In this document: piece by piece, positions 19,834 to 28,668 of the stretch
Layout: each line of letters starts with the position of its first letter
How positions within the stretch are numbered: position 1 is the stretch's first letter
Notes under the pieces: generated by a model
The model's database searches: none
What the model was told of the DNA's origin: nothing
The model's input: only the letters and a program-made list of their open reading frames with translations
Translations under genes and position numbers: made by a program
Source of the DNA: Methylacidiphilum caldifontis
Lineage (GTDB): Bacteria > Verrucomicrobiota > Verrucomicrobiia > Methylacidiphilales > CAMAQI01
NCBI GenBank assembly: GCA_945877805.1
Contig: CAMCSM010000016.1
Coordinates: 1-41,076 of the forward strand
DNA length: 41,076 nucleotides
Direction: 5' to 3'

Positions 19834-19868
19834 TTATAGTTAACTTTATTAGCTAAAGTTAACTATAA
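19834..19868. promoter_or_regulatory. Perfect dyad, likely operator of the downstream fic gene
   Basis: TTATAGTTAACTTTA-ttagc-TAAAGTTAACTATAA: 15-bp perfect arms ending 1 bp before the ATG at 19870. Confidence 0.6.
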
Positions 19869-19869
19869 C

Positions 19870-20804
19870 ATGAATCGAGAGCACTTAGTTAAAGATATTG
19901 TCGATCGGCTTGTTCGCTTACCCTCTCCATTTGATTCCCATTATGGCGTGGTTCCCCTTCCGCCTTCAGAGGAATACATCATCTTAGGGGAGATAGCGCA
20001 AGCTCATCAAGAGGCATTGAATTCAATTATAAAAATCGATTCCTTAGTTGAAGAGTTGCACGACCCGTACATCGTCAGTCGCATACTTTCCCGACAGGAA
20101 GCAGTCAATAGCTCCAAAATTGAGGGGACAAACAGTACCCTCAATGAACTTCTCTCTCTTGAGGAAGGGGAGGACAAACCGAATGCTCGTCCCGTAATCG
20201 CCTACGCAAAGAGGGGATGGGATCTCTTTGCCAAACCATCATCACTCGCATGGCGATCTCCCACCTTCATTTTGAAGCGATCCACCCTTTCGAGGATGGA
20301 AATGGAAGAACAGGACGACTGCTCCTTCCACTTCTGATGACTGCTGAGGGACATGTCCCAATCTACTTATCCTCTTTCATCGAGTCGAATAAACAGAACT
20401 ACTACGACGCGCTTAAAGCGGGACAGCAAAAAAATCAACTTCTTCCGATGATCGCCTACCTCTCAGAAGCCATTAAGAAAAGCGTTGAGGAAGTGATGGT
20501 CACTCGGAACGCATTGAAAGGACTCGAAAAGAACTGGCAAAAAAGGGGAAGCTCGAGGGAAAAATCGACGGCAAATAAAGCATTGTCATTACTCCCACAT
20601 TATCCCGTATTCACCACAAAGCGGTTAGCAGAACTTCTAAATGTCTCGGTTCCCGCAGCAGCGCGGGCCGTTCAGCAATTAAAAAACGATGGAATTATTA
20701 CGGAAAAAACCGGATATCTACGCAATCGAATCTTTGTCGCTGAAGAGGCATTGCTCATTTTAAATCGCCCTTTTGGAGAGACTCCTGCGATTGATATGGG
20801 ATAA
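19870..20804 (+). pseudogene. Fic family protein, disrupted by frameshift plus internal deletion
   Basis: Frame 1 encodes the Fic N-terminus with inhibitory-type SSKIEG; frame 3 encodes HFEAIHPFEDGNGRTGR plus a C-terminal winged-helix region; the usual linker (~60-70 aa) between them is missing. Confidence 0.75.
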
Positions 20805-20852
20805 AGAATATTTTCATTGAGGAGATATCCTTGGTTTCGGTCTTTGACCGAT

Positions 20853-21908
20853 TTATGTTGAAAGATCCACTCGCTCCTCTTGAACTTTTTTCAAACGCAG
20901 CTGACCACAGGCGGCATCGATGTCATGGCCCTTTTCCAAACGTAGCGTAATCTTGATCTCATGCCGTTTTAAAACATCGGCAAATTTTCGAATCTTCGAA
21001 TCACTTGGACGATCCCACGGAAGCCCCTCGACCTTATTATACGGAATCACATTCACCTTTGCAAAAACACGTTTTGCTAAACGGGCCAAAGCCTCCGCAT
21101 GCTCTGGACGATCGTTGACCCCCTCCAAAAGAATATATTCAAAGGTGATCATGCGACCCTTTTTCTCCTGATAATATTCACAGGCCTCGATCAACTCTTC
21201 CACCGGATATTTTTTATTCACCGGCATAATCTGATCTCGGACCTCATTGGTCGCTCCATGCAATGAAATCGCTAACCGAACCTGCAGCGGATCATCGGCC
21301 AGTCGCTTGATTTGAGGCACCAGCCCGCTGGTTGAAATGGTGATATGCCGGGCCCCAATCCCCACCCCCCAAGAGGCATTAATCATCTCGATCGCTTTAC
21401 GAAGATTCTCGAAATTAGCAAAGGGCTCACCCATTCCCATAAAGACTAAATTACTAATTCGCTCTCCCGTGACCCGCTCCGTCTCGATAATCTGTCCGAC
21501 AATTTCACCGGGTGTCAGATGGCGTTTCCAGCCCTCCAGCCCACTCGCACAAAATTTACATCCATAGGCACAGCCGACTTGAGAAGAGACACATAAAGTC
21601 ATTCGATCCGATTTCTCTCCATAAAGAGCAGGGCTCGCAGGAATTAAAACGCTCTCAATATAATCACCTTGCGACAACTTCCAGAGCAATTTTCGAGTCG
21701 TATCTTTAGATCCTTGAAGTTTTTCTAAAGTCAAAGGCGAGAGGGAGAACTTAGCCTGCAGAGAATCACGCAGCTCCTTCGGCAAAGAGGACATCAGCTC
21801 AAAAGAGGGGGCACGCTTTTGATAAATCCAATCCCGGATCTGATCCCGTCGATAACGAGGAACCGCTCCTAAATCCCATTCCTCCGGTAATTGATCGAGT
21901 AGATACAT
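20853..21908 (-). CDS. rlmN: 23S rRNA (adenine(2503)-C2)-methyltransferase, radical SAM
   Basis: SQVGCAYGCKFCASGLEGWKRHLTPGEIVGQI; NLVFMGMGEPFANFENL; CGQL near the C-terminus. Confidence 0.96.
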   Translation of the reverse strand: MYLLDQLPEEWDLGAVPRYRRDQIRDWIYQKRAPSFELMSSLPKELRDSLQAKFSLSPLTLEKLQGSKDTTRKLLWKLSQGDYIESVLIPASPALYGEKSDRMTLCVSSQVGCAYGCKFCASGLEGWKRHLTPGEIVGQIIETERVTGERISNLVFMGMGEPFANFENLRKAIEMINASWGVGIGARHITISTSGLVPQIKRLADDPLQVRLAISLHGATNEVRDQIMPVNKKYPVEELIEACEYYQEKKGRMITFEYILLEGVNDRPEHAEALARLAKRVFAKVNVIPYNKVEGLPWDRPSDSKIRKFADVLKRHEIKITLRLEKGHDIDAACGQLRLKKVQEERVDLST

Positions 21909-21993
21909 GAGTAAATCCTAATCCATCAGAGCCTAAAGTCGATCTCCCATCTCATCAACGCTGATCATTCCATATGAAATCTCTTAGTTCCCC

Positions 21994-23250
21994 TCAAACT
22001 GGCCATGCTGCCATCAGCCACCCAAAAATCGCCCCAGCCAAAACAACCCCCATGGGACTCCATTTCCATCGCTCTATCCCCCAGAGTGCCACAAGTACGC
22101 CAACGATTTTAATCCATTGAATCTCCCCCGAGACCATTAAAACATGGGATGCAAAACCGATCGCCATTGCCCCGATCACGCCAACGACCGCAGCAGAGAT
22201 CCATTTCAAGAAACGCTCCCAAACGGGAAAGGAATCCAATCGATCCAAAAGCGGCCCCCCGATAAATATAAATAAAAAACTAGGAAAAAAGGTAACCCAG
22301 GTGGTAATCATCGCCCCAAAAGTAGCCATTCCGAGAGGTGAGCCTCCCTGTGGATTCAACCAGCCGGCCATAAACCCAACAAACTGCAAAACCATAATCA
22401 ACGGTCCGGGGGTCGTCTCCGCGAGCCCTAGCCCAGCGATCATCTGTTCGGTATTTAACCAATGAAAATGATGAACCGCCTCTTGAGAAACATAAGGAAG
22501 AATCGAGTAAGCCCCGCCAAAGGTTAACAGCGCCACCTTGGTAAAAAAGAGCCCTAACTGAGCCCCCAAACTAGACCACCCTTGAATCAACCCGATCGCC
22601 ACAATCGGAGAAAAACAGATTGCAAATCCACCCAAGAACTTCAAACAAGCCTCAATCCCAATCTTTCTCCACTGATGATCAATTTCTCCCCCGATTTTTT
22701 GAGAAGGCTCCTGACCTTTCATGAGCAAAGAAATCAAGAGAAGCCCGCCCACCCACCAGAGAAAATTAAGGTGAAAAAAAAGAGCCCCCGAAAAGGCGCC
22801 AACAGCCAATCCTAAAGCCCCTTTACTCTTGATCGATTTCTTACCAATCCTAACAATCGCCATTGCCACTAATGCGACCACCGCGACCTCCAATCCCTGA
22901 AATAAAGAGGCGACGAGAGGAACGGTTCCCCATTGAGCATAGAGCCAACTTAATCCCCACAAAATAAAAACAGCGGGGATAACAAAGAGCCCTCCCGCGA
23001 CAAAAGCCCCGCGAACCCCATGCATTCGCCATCCGATATAAGTCGCCAGCTGCTGCGCCTCGGGGCCGGGAAGCATCATACAAAAATTGAGCCCCCTTAA
23101 AAACTCCGCCTCACTGATCCACTGCCGACGTTCCACGATCTCCTCATGCATCATCGCAATCTGAGCGGTCGGCCCTCCAAAACTCACGAAACCGAGCTTC
23201 ACCCAAAAACTGAATGCCTCCTTAAATGTCGGACTCTTTACTTCCATCAC
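21994..23250 (-). CDS. chrA: Chromate efflux transporter (two-domain CHR family)
   Basis: FGGPTAQIAMMHEEIVERRQWISEAEFL...PGPEAQQLATYIGW; second half FGGAYSILPYVSQEAV...ETTPGPLIMVLQFVGF. Confidence 0.94.
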   Translation of the reverse strand: MMEVKSPTFKEAFSFWVKLGFVSFGGPTAQIAMMHEEIVERRQWISEAEFLRGLNFCMMLPGPEAQQLATYIGWRMHGVRGAFVAGGLFVIPAVFILWGLSWLYAQWGTVPLVASLFQGLEVAVVALVAMAIVRIGKKSIKSKGALGLAVGAFSGALFFHLNFLWWVGGLLLISLLMKGQEPSQKIGGEIDHQWRKIGIEACLKFLGGFAICFSPIVAIGLIQGWSSLGAQLGLFFTKVALLTFGGAYSILPYVSQEAVHHFHWLNTEQMIAGLGLAETTPGPLIMVLQFVGFMAGWLNPQGGSPLGMATFGAMITTWVTFFPSFLFIFIGGPLLDRLDSFPVWERFLKWISAAVVGVIGAMAIGFASHVLMVSGEIQWIKIVGVLVALWGIERWKWSPMGVVLAGAIFGWLMAAWPV

Positions 23251-23329
23251 TCAACCTTGAATCGCTTCCTCAATCCAAACAAGAGATTTTAAATCTGAAA
23301 AACAGTGAATCGTTCGAAAAGGGAAAGGC

Positions 23330-23371
23330 CGGTACAAAAAACAAGGGCGATCCGCCCCACCGGATCGCCCT
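23330..23371 (-). terminator. Rho-independent terminator for the minus-strand 23581-25259 operon
   Basis: AGGGCGATCCG-GTGGGG-CGGATCGCCCT hairpin (23344-23371) followed on minus strand by TGTTTTTTG. Confidence 0.7.
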
Positions 23372-23548
23372 CAACAACTTAGGAGGAACAAAATGTACTG
23401 ATGTAAAGTTAGACATCCTCTCTTACCGTTTCGTTCAAATTATTTTATAAAAAATAAAAATAAATGTAAATACCTTAATACAAACAACTTAAGAAAACAC
23501 TCCTCGCGAGAAAAAATTTCACCTCATCAAGCAATCCACCAAAAATGG

Positions 23549-23573
23549 TTAAATCCGTGTCCATCCGCGGTTA
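23549..23573. repeat. ATCCGTGTCCATCCGCGGTT-type intergenic repeat word
   Basis: gttaaatccgtgtccatccgcggtt; related words at 29774-29800 and 29868-29900. Confidence 0.6.
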
Positions 23574-23580
23574 AAAAAAA

Positions 23581-24198
23581 CTATTGCTTTGATTCCATAA
23601 TCCGAACTGAAGGGGGCTGTTTTAGTTTTAACTTTAAAATCAAGTCGTCAAAAGTAGATCGGCCATAGTATTCCTGTTCTGCGCCCAAGATAAAGACAAC
23701 GCCATCGTAGAGATCATTCTCAATCAACTCCTTAATCGCTCCTAAAGGGGAAACTTGTTTGTAAGTCGTTCCCTTGGGAATATCGGAACGATCCCAATAA
23801 ACGATCGCGGCTCGATAACGAAGATTGCCGATACTATAAATTTGAGTCTGATAGAGCCGCTCTTTCTCCCCAGGATTCGGAACGATTACCTCATCAGAGG
23901 CCGGATCGGCAGCTCGAAAAGGGGGCTGCTTAATCGGCAAATAAACCGCCTCTTTGGAAGCAAGCTTTTGCTCAAAATTGAGGGGCTTGTTGGTTAAACG
24001 ATAAACGGTCATTGCGGACACAAATAAAATAAATACGGCGGCAAAAAAACGGATCACCACGCGAATTTTTCGATTCGTCCAGAAAGAATCCTCTGGATCG
24101 TCAGATCTTATCCTCTTCTGAAAAGGATTCGAAAAACTTCCCTTAAATAGGTTAACGCTCACAGAGGGATTGTACTCCCAAATCGAAACCCTTTCCAA
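23581..24198 (-). CDS. Hypothetical membrane-anchored protein
   Basis: Single TM segment (VVIRFFAAVFILFVSAMTVY); overlaps the 3' end of the methyltransferase gene. Confidence 0.65.
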   Translation of the reverse strand: MERVSIWEYNPSVSVNLFKGSFSNPFQKRIRSDDPEDSFWTNRKIRVVIRFFAAVFILFVSAMTVYRLTNKPLNFEQKLASKEAVYLPIKQPPFRAADPASDEVIVPNPGEKERLYQTQIYSIGNLRYRAAIVYWDRSDIPKGTTYKQVSPLGAIKELIENDLYDGVVFILGAEQEYYGRSTFDDLILKLKLKQPPSVRIMESKQ

Positions 24199-25259
24199 TT
24201 CTTTTCTTCAACCGTTCCTTTGATCAGCCCCAAAACTTTAAACTGATTTCCCATCATTTCAGGATGGGTTAAGGTCTTGAACTCACGAATCTTTTTCTGA
24301 AAAACAACGGAGTCAGCAGGATGGGTTTCCGAAATCTCACACAACCAACGTTCCCCCATTCCTGTTAAATAGCGTCCTTGATCAGTATATCCGATAAACT
24401 GAGCCCCCTCGCCTAACCCCTTTCGGTAGAGCTCCGTAAAATTCACATGCGCAGTGATATCCTGCTCTCCGACATGGAGAAGGGGATCCATTCTCTTTTG
24501 ATGATTCTGATACATCTGAAGGGTTCCGGAAGTTCTCTCTCGAGAATAATAAACCGACTCCGGATATCCATAGTCGACAATCAACACGACTCCTCTTTTA
24601 AATCCCCGTAAAACCGATTTCATCCACGCCTCTGCCGTGCGTTGAATCTCGGTCGTATAACCCTCAATCTCAGGAATAGAACTTAACCAGGGAAACAACG
24701 GGTTCTGCTCTGTAATCTTGCGTAGATCCCAGCGATTATCGGCAAAGTTCTCTCCGCAAATCACTCGCTTCTCATGCCATCCCCCTTCCTGATAGGTCAC
24801 GAGATCAACGGGAAAACTGTCGATCAATTCATTGGAATAAAAAAAGCCGGTGAAAGCCTCTTGAGGAACCTCACTCCAATCGGAAAAAAATCGGAAAGGA
24901 ATCTTTAATCCCTCCCATTTTTCCCTTTGGAGAAGACGGAGGCGATCGAACGGTTCAATGCAAACTATCTCAATCGCCTGATAGCATTCGATCTGCAAGA
25001 GTTTAAGCTCCTCCAGGATATCCACCAGCAACCGCCCCTCATGAGCCCCCTGCTCGATCAGATGAAACGGTTCCGGATAACCGAGAGAACTCCAGACCTC
25101 AAGAACCTGATAAGCAAGAATCTGTCCAAAGGAGGAACCGACGCTGACCGAGGTAAAAAAGTCTCCTTTTTTTCCGATTTTCGGCACTCGACTATAATAG
25201 CCACGTGCCGGGTCGTACAAGGCATGCGCCATAAACTCTGAAAATGAGATCGATTCCAT
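24159..25259 (-). CDS. SAM-dependent methyltransferase, MidA/NDUFAF7 family
   Basis: SFSEFMAHALYDPARGYYSR...GDFFTSVSVGSSFGQILAYQ; FFSNELIDSFPVDL-like; VVLIVDYGYPE. Confidence 0.9.
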   Translation of the reverse strand: MESISFSEFMAHALYDPARGYYSRVPKIGKKGDFFTSVSVGSSFGQILAYQVLEVWSSLGYPEPFHLIEQGAHEGRLLVDILEELKLLQIECYQAIEIVCIEPFDRLRLLQREKWEGLKIPFRFFSDWSEVPQEAFTGFFYSNELIDSFPVDLVTYQEGGWHEKRVICGENFADNRWDLRKITEQNPLFPWLSSIPEIEGYTTEIQRTAEAWMKSVLRGFKRGVVLIVDYGYPESVYYSRERTSGTLQMYQNHQKRMDPLLHVGEQDITAHVNFTELYRKGLGEGAQFIGYTDQGRYLTGMGERWLCEISETHPADSVVFQKKIREFKTLTHPEMMGNQFKVLGLIKGTVEEKNWKGFRFGSTIPL

Positions 25260-25311
25260 AAAAAAAACTATTTGTTCCTCACTGAAGTAATTTATGCTAG
25301 TAGATATTCTT

Positions 25312-26712
25312 ATGACGACAAGTGCTTATCAGTTGGCGATTATTGGCGGGGGTCCCGGAGGTTATGTGGCTGCAATTCGTGCCGCTCAACTCGGATTTAA
25401 AGTAGCGATTATCGAAAAAGAAAAGAATCTCGGAGGCACCTGCCTCAACTGGGGATGCATCCCCAGTAAAGCCCTCTTAACCTCGACGGAACACTATCAT
25501 GCCGCTCAGGAAAAGTTCTCAGCCCATGGAATCACTTTTAAGGAGCTTCAAGTCGATATCCCGACTCTCATGAAACGCAAAGAGGGGGTGGTCGGCAATA
25601 TGGCTAAAGGGATCGATTTTCTGATGAAGAAAAATAAGATCGATCGCATCAATGGCTTTGCGCGATTCCTCGATGCAAACTCCGTCGAGGTCGATAACAA
25701 CGGAACGAAACAAACCGTGACTGCCGATCGTTTTCTCATCGCTACCGGAAGTGTTCCGATCGAGCTCCCCTTTCTCAAATTCGATGGGGAAACCGTTGTC
25801 TCAAGCGATCAAGCGATCGCTTTTCCGAAAGCCCCGAAATCCCTTCTCGTCATCGGTGCCGGTGCGATTGGACTCGAACTTGGCTCGGTCTGGAAACGAC
25901 TCGGAACAGAAGTGAAGGTTTTGGAATTTCTCCCCCGGATCGCTCCGGGATTTGATCTTGAGGTCGCCACTCATTTACAACGTTCATTGACCAAACAAGG
26001 GATCCAATTTCATCTCAAAACAAAAGTTGAATCGGCAAAAGTCACTAAAAATTCCGTAACCTTAGAGGGCTCTGAAGAGGGGAAACCCTGTACCTTCACC
26101 GCAGAAAAAGTTCTCGTCGCCGTAGGCAGAAAACCGTTCTTTGAAGGACTGGGACTTGAAAAAGTAGGGGTTCAACTGACCGCTCGGAATCGCATTCAAG
26201 TCGATTCCCATTTCCGCACCAATATTCCGACGATCTTCGCGATCGGCGATGTCATCGACGGTCCGATGCTTGCCCACAAAGCCGAAGAGGATGGGGTCGC
26301 TTTTGCGGAACTCCTTGCAGGGAAACCGGGTCATGTGAATTACGACCTCGTCCCTGGCGTCGTCTATACCTCTCCTGAAGGGGCCGGAGTCGGTCTCACG
26401 GAAGATCAATGCAAAGAAAAAGGCCTTGCGATCAAGATTGGAAAATTCAATTTCATGGGCAACGGACGTGCCGTTGCTGCCGATGCCGCTGAAGGATTTG
26501 TCAAAATCATCGCCGATGCAAAAAGCGATCGAGTACTCGGATTCCACATCCTTTCCGCCAATGCCTCCGAATTGATTGCAGAGGCGGTATTATTAATGGA
26601 ATTCGGTGGCTCTTCCGAAGACCTCGCCCGAACCATTCACGCTCACCCCACCACGACAGAGGCCCTCAAAGAGGCCGCTCTTGCAGTCGAGGGTCGGGCC
26701 CTTCACGCGTAG
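25312..26712 (+). CDS. lpdA: Dihydrolipoyl dehydrogenase
   Basis: IIGGGPGGYVAAIRAAQLG; redox pair GGTCLNWGCIPSKALL; HAHPTTTEALKEAAL. ORF opens at 25294; ATG at 25312 is the more likely start. Confidence 0.95.
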   Translation: MTTSAYQLAIIGGGPGGYVAAIRAAQLGFKVAIIEKEKNLGGTCLNWGCIPSKALLTSTEHYHAAQEKFSAHGITFKELQVDIPTLMKRKEGVVGNMAKGIDFLMKKNKIDRINGFARFLDANSVEVDNNGTKQTVTADRFLIATGSVPIELPFLKFDGETVVSSDQAIAFPKAPKSLLVIGAGAIGLELGSVWKRLGTEVKVLEFLPRIAPGFDLEVATHLQRSLTKQGIQFHLKTKVESAKVTKNSVTLEGSEEGKPCTFTAEKVLVAVGRKPFFEGLGLEKVGVQLTARNRIQVDSHFRTNIPTIFAIGDVIDGPMLAHKAEEDGVAFAELLAGKPGHVNYDLVPGVVYTSPEGAGVGLTEDQCKEKGLAIKIGKFNFMGNGRAVAADAAEGFVKIIADAKSDRVLGFHILSANASELIAEAVLLMEFGGSSEDLARTIHAHPTTTEALKEAALAVEGRALHA

Positions 26713-26789
26713 CAACTGTCCCGATGGAATCGGGAATGACACAGGAGTGAAGCGAACTTAAAAACATTCAAACAGGGATAAAGACATTG

Positions 26790-26903
26790 CCTCACGCAAA
26801 GGCGCAAAGCTTCCCAAGGTTCTCCCCTTAGGAATTTCGAAAAGAAAAAAATCATTTGCCTTTTCGGGAGGAGCCTTGGGAAACTTCGCGGCTTCGTGTG
26901 AAA
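26790..26903. repeat. Long imperfect inverted repeat with CTCACGCAAAGGCGCAAAG words
   Basis: Arms cctcacgcaaaggcgcaaagcttcccaaggttctcccc and gggaggagccttgggaaacttcgcggcttcgtgtg around a ~40-nt centre. Confidence 0.75.
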
Positions 26904-27000
26904 AACTGTATTTGGGTATTTTTCATAATCTCTTGGACGATAGATATTTATAAACTTCAGGAAGTTTACTTCACTAAGAGCCGTTTTGTCTAGCCTCGCC

Positions 27001-27252
27001 ATAGCCGGATAGCCGGATAGCTGAATAGCTTGATAGCCGACTTGTCCGCCAGAGTCCCGCAGTGCGGGACGACGGAGGATGCGTCGCCTGCCACGAGTTT
27101 TGTGTCGGGGCCGCGGGAAACACTCCCCTGTATTATAAACCTAGTGGCATGGTGATTGTCGAGAGGGGGTGCTAGCCCCCCAGACTCGACAATCACCATG
27201 CCACTAGGATAAATGAATTTAAGCTATCCGGCTATCCAGCTATCCAGCTATT
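27001..27252. repeat. Composite inverted-repeat element bounded by inverted ATAGCCGG-type tandem 8-mers
   Basis: Five ATAGC(C/T)xx 8-mers at 27001-27040, inverted counterparts at 27221-27252; inner palindromes at 27054-27070 and 27140-27208; related end at about 30044-30074. Confidence 0.8.
27140..27208. repeat. 24-bp perfect inverted repeat with inner hairpin
   Basis: CCTAGTGGCATGGTGATTGTCGAG (27140-27163) / CTCGACAATCACCATGCCACTAGG (27185-27208); loop holds GGGGG-TGCTAG-CCCCC. Confidence 0.95.
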
Positions 27253-27349
27253 AGACGATTTGGCCTTCCGAGAGGAGCGAAGATAAGCGGTTTAAATTGA
27301 ATTTTATAATCTTGGCGAATTTTATCGAACCTACGAAGCCCCTTCTCAC

Positions 27350-27520
27350 CCTTTGCAAATCTTCGATTTGGTTGTGCCCCCATGTACCCCTGCACCAAAC
27401 GTTCGAGACCCTGTTTTACGTTTATTTGCTTCGCAATTGGTTTTCTGGTTGGTTGAATCCCTGTTACCCCAATTCAAACCTTTTAGATTCCATGGGTTTG
27501 ATTTCGTTTTACGAAGGTTT
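27350..27520. repeat. Mosaic mini-hairpin repeat block 2 (inverted relative to block 1)
   Basis: CAAATC-TTC-GATTTG (27356-27370), TTGC-TTC-GCAA (27426-27436), TTCGT-TTT-ACGAA (27503-27515); GGTTGAATCCCTGYTACCCC shared with block 1. Confidence 0.8.
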
Positions 27521-27698
27521 TCCCTAGGCTCTCCAAATGGTTTCCTATTTTTAATTGCGTTATCACGCAGGGAGTGGCGGTTAAACCCTATCCTTTCACG
27601 ATCCTTTTCCTTCGATCGATCGGTTTTTCTTCTCCCGAAAAGAACTATCTCATTTTTACCCTTGCGAAATCCTATAAATCTCGCAAAGTACTGACATT

Positions 27699-28649
27699 AT
27701 GAAGTTTCACTCATTTGTTACAGGTCTTTCATTCACTGCACTCCTTGCTTTTCTTCCGGCTGGAGAAGATGCCGCTAAGTCGATGAAAAAAGAGTCGAAA
27801 ATTAAGCCCCAACAACGAGAAATAGCCATCTCTCATGAATTTACTTCCGATAACAGTTACGTCGCTGGAGCAAATGCCAAGGTCGGCGATCAAAAATTTG
27901 GGAATGTCACTGAAATCAATAATCACGTAAATTACGTGATCTCTTCTCAACTCAAAGACAATCTCCTCCTTCGTGTTGGAGTTGACTACGATCGATACTC
28001 CTTTGGTCTCCCCTCCACTGAAAAACAAGGCGGCTTTTATCTCCCTTCTCCGAACACCCTCCAATCGACCGCAATGGTGATCGGCGCGGATTACACAATT
28101 AACGATCAATGGTTCATGCGCGTTGAGGCAACTCCTGGTGTTTACAATGACTCTGAAAATCTCTCCGGAGAAGATGTCAATGTTCCCCTGATTATTGGCG
28201 GTTCTTATATTGTCGATAAAGATCTTCAATGGTTCTTTGGAGTCAGTGTAGATCTTTGGCGTGATATTCCTGTTCTTCCGGGAGCTGGTGTTCGCTGGAA
28301 ATTCTCCGATCAATGGACTCTTTTCTTTGTTCTGCCTAAACCCCAGCTTCAGTATGAAGTGAACGAGCGTCTTACTCTTTTTGTCGGTGCTAACCTCAAA
28401 GGGGGCAGCTATCGGATGAGCGAATCTTTTGGACGTGAACATGGTCGCAATCGCCTCAATAGCTCGATTGTTAACTATTCAGAAGTTCGTATCGGAGCCG
28501 GTGCAACTTGGAAGGCCCTCTCCTTTCTTGATGTCAATCTTGAAGCCGGTTACGTTCCCACTCGAACCTTCGACTACGCTCGGGCCAACACCCGCGTAAA
28601 ACTAGAAGCAGCCCCTTACGTCGAACTTTCTGCGACCGCTAAGTTCTAA
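27699..28649 (+). CDS. Outer-membrane beta-barrel protein
   Basis: Signal peptide-like N-terminus, alternating strand pattern, C-terminal ...APYVELSATAKF. Confidence 0.7.
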   Translation: MKFHSFVTGLSFTALLAFLPAGEDAAKSMKKESKIKPQQREIAISHEFTSDNSYVAGANAKVGDQKFGNVTEINNHVNYVISSQLKDNLLLRVGVDYDRYSFGLPSTEKQGGFYLPSPNTLQSTAMVIGADYTINDQWFMRVEATPGVYNDSENLSGEDVNVPLIIGGSYIVDKDLQWFFGVSVDLWRDIPVLPGAGVRWKFSDQWTLFFVLPKPQLQYEVNERLTLFVGANLKGGSYRMSESFGREHGRNRLNSSIVNYSEVRIGAGATWKALSFLDVNLEAGYVPTRTFDYARANTRVKLEAAPYVELSATAKF

Positions 28650-28668
28650 GGAACTTCAAGAGCTGGTC

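Noticed and set aside
20200-20250. Programmed frameshift in the first Fic gene
   Set aside because: No convincing slippery site, and a central segment of the protein is missing as well, which fits decay better.
23381-23402. Strong SD (aggagg) followed by ATG TAC TGA, a possible two-codon leader peptide
   Set aside because: Lies on the plus strand next to a minus-strand terminator with no downstream plus-strand gene to regulate.
26062-26547. 161-aa minus-strand ORF inside lpdA
   Set aside because: Shadow ORF of a certain lpdA gene.
27001-27040. Possible CRISPR array from tandem ATAGCCGG units
   Set aside because: 8-bp units with no spacers; not CRISPR.
26990-27199. ORF -, MVIVESGGLAPPLDNHHAT...VAGDASSVVPHCGTLADKSA
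   Set aside because: It is a read-through of the composite inverted repeat (24-bp IR and GTCCGCC element). Looks like a repeat-derived false gene, not a real protein.
27451-27475. GGTTGAATCCCTGTTACCCCA resembling a tRNA 3' half (T-arm plus acceptor)
   Set aside because: No proper 5-bp T-stem, anticodon or D-arm, and the sequence belongs to the dispersed repeat also at 16.87 kb.
27729-28442. 237-aa minus-strand ORF opposite the beta-barrel gene
   Set aside because: The plus-strand frame has a signal peptide and beta-barrel pattern; the opposite ORF has no such support.
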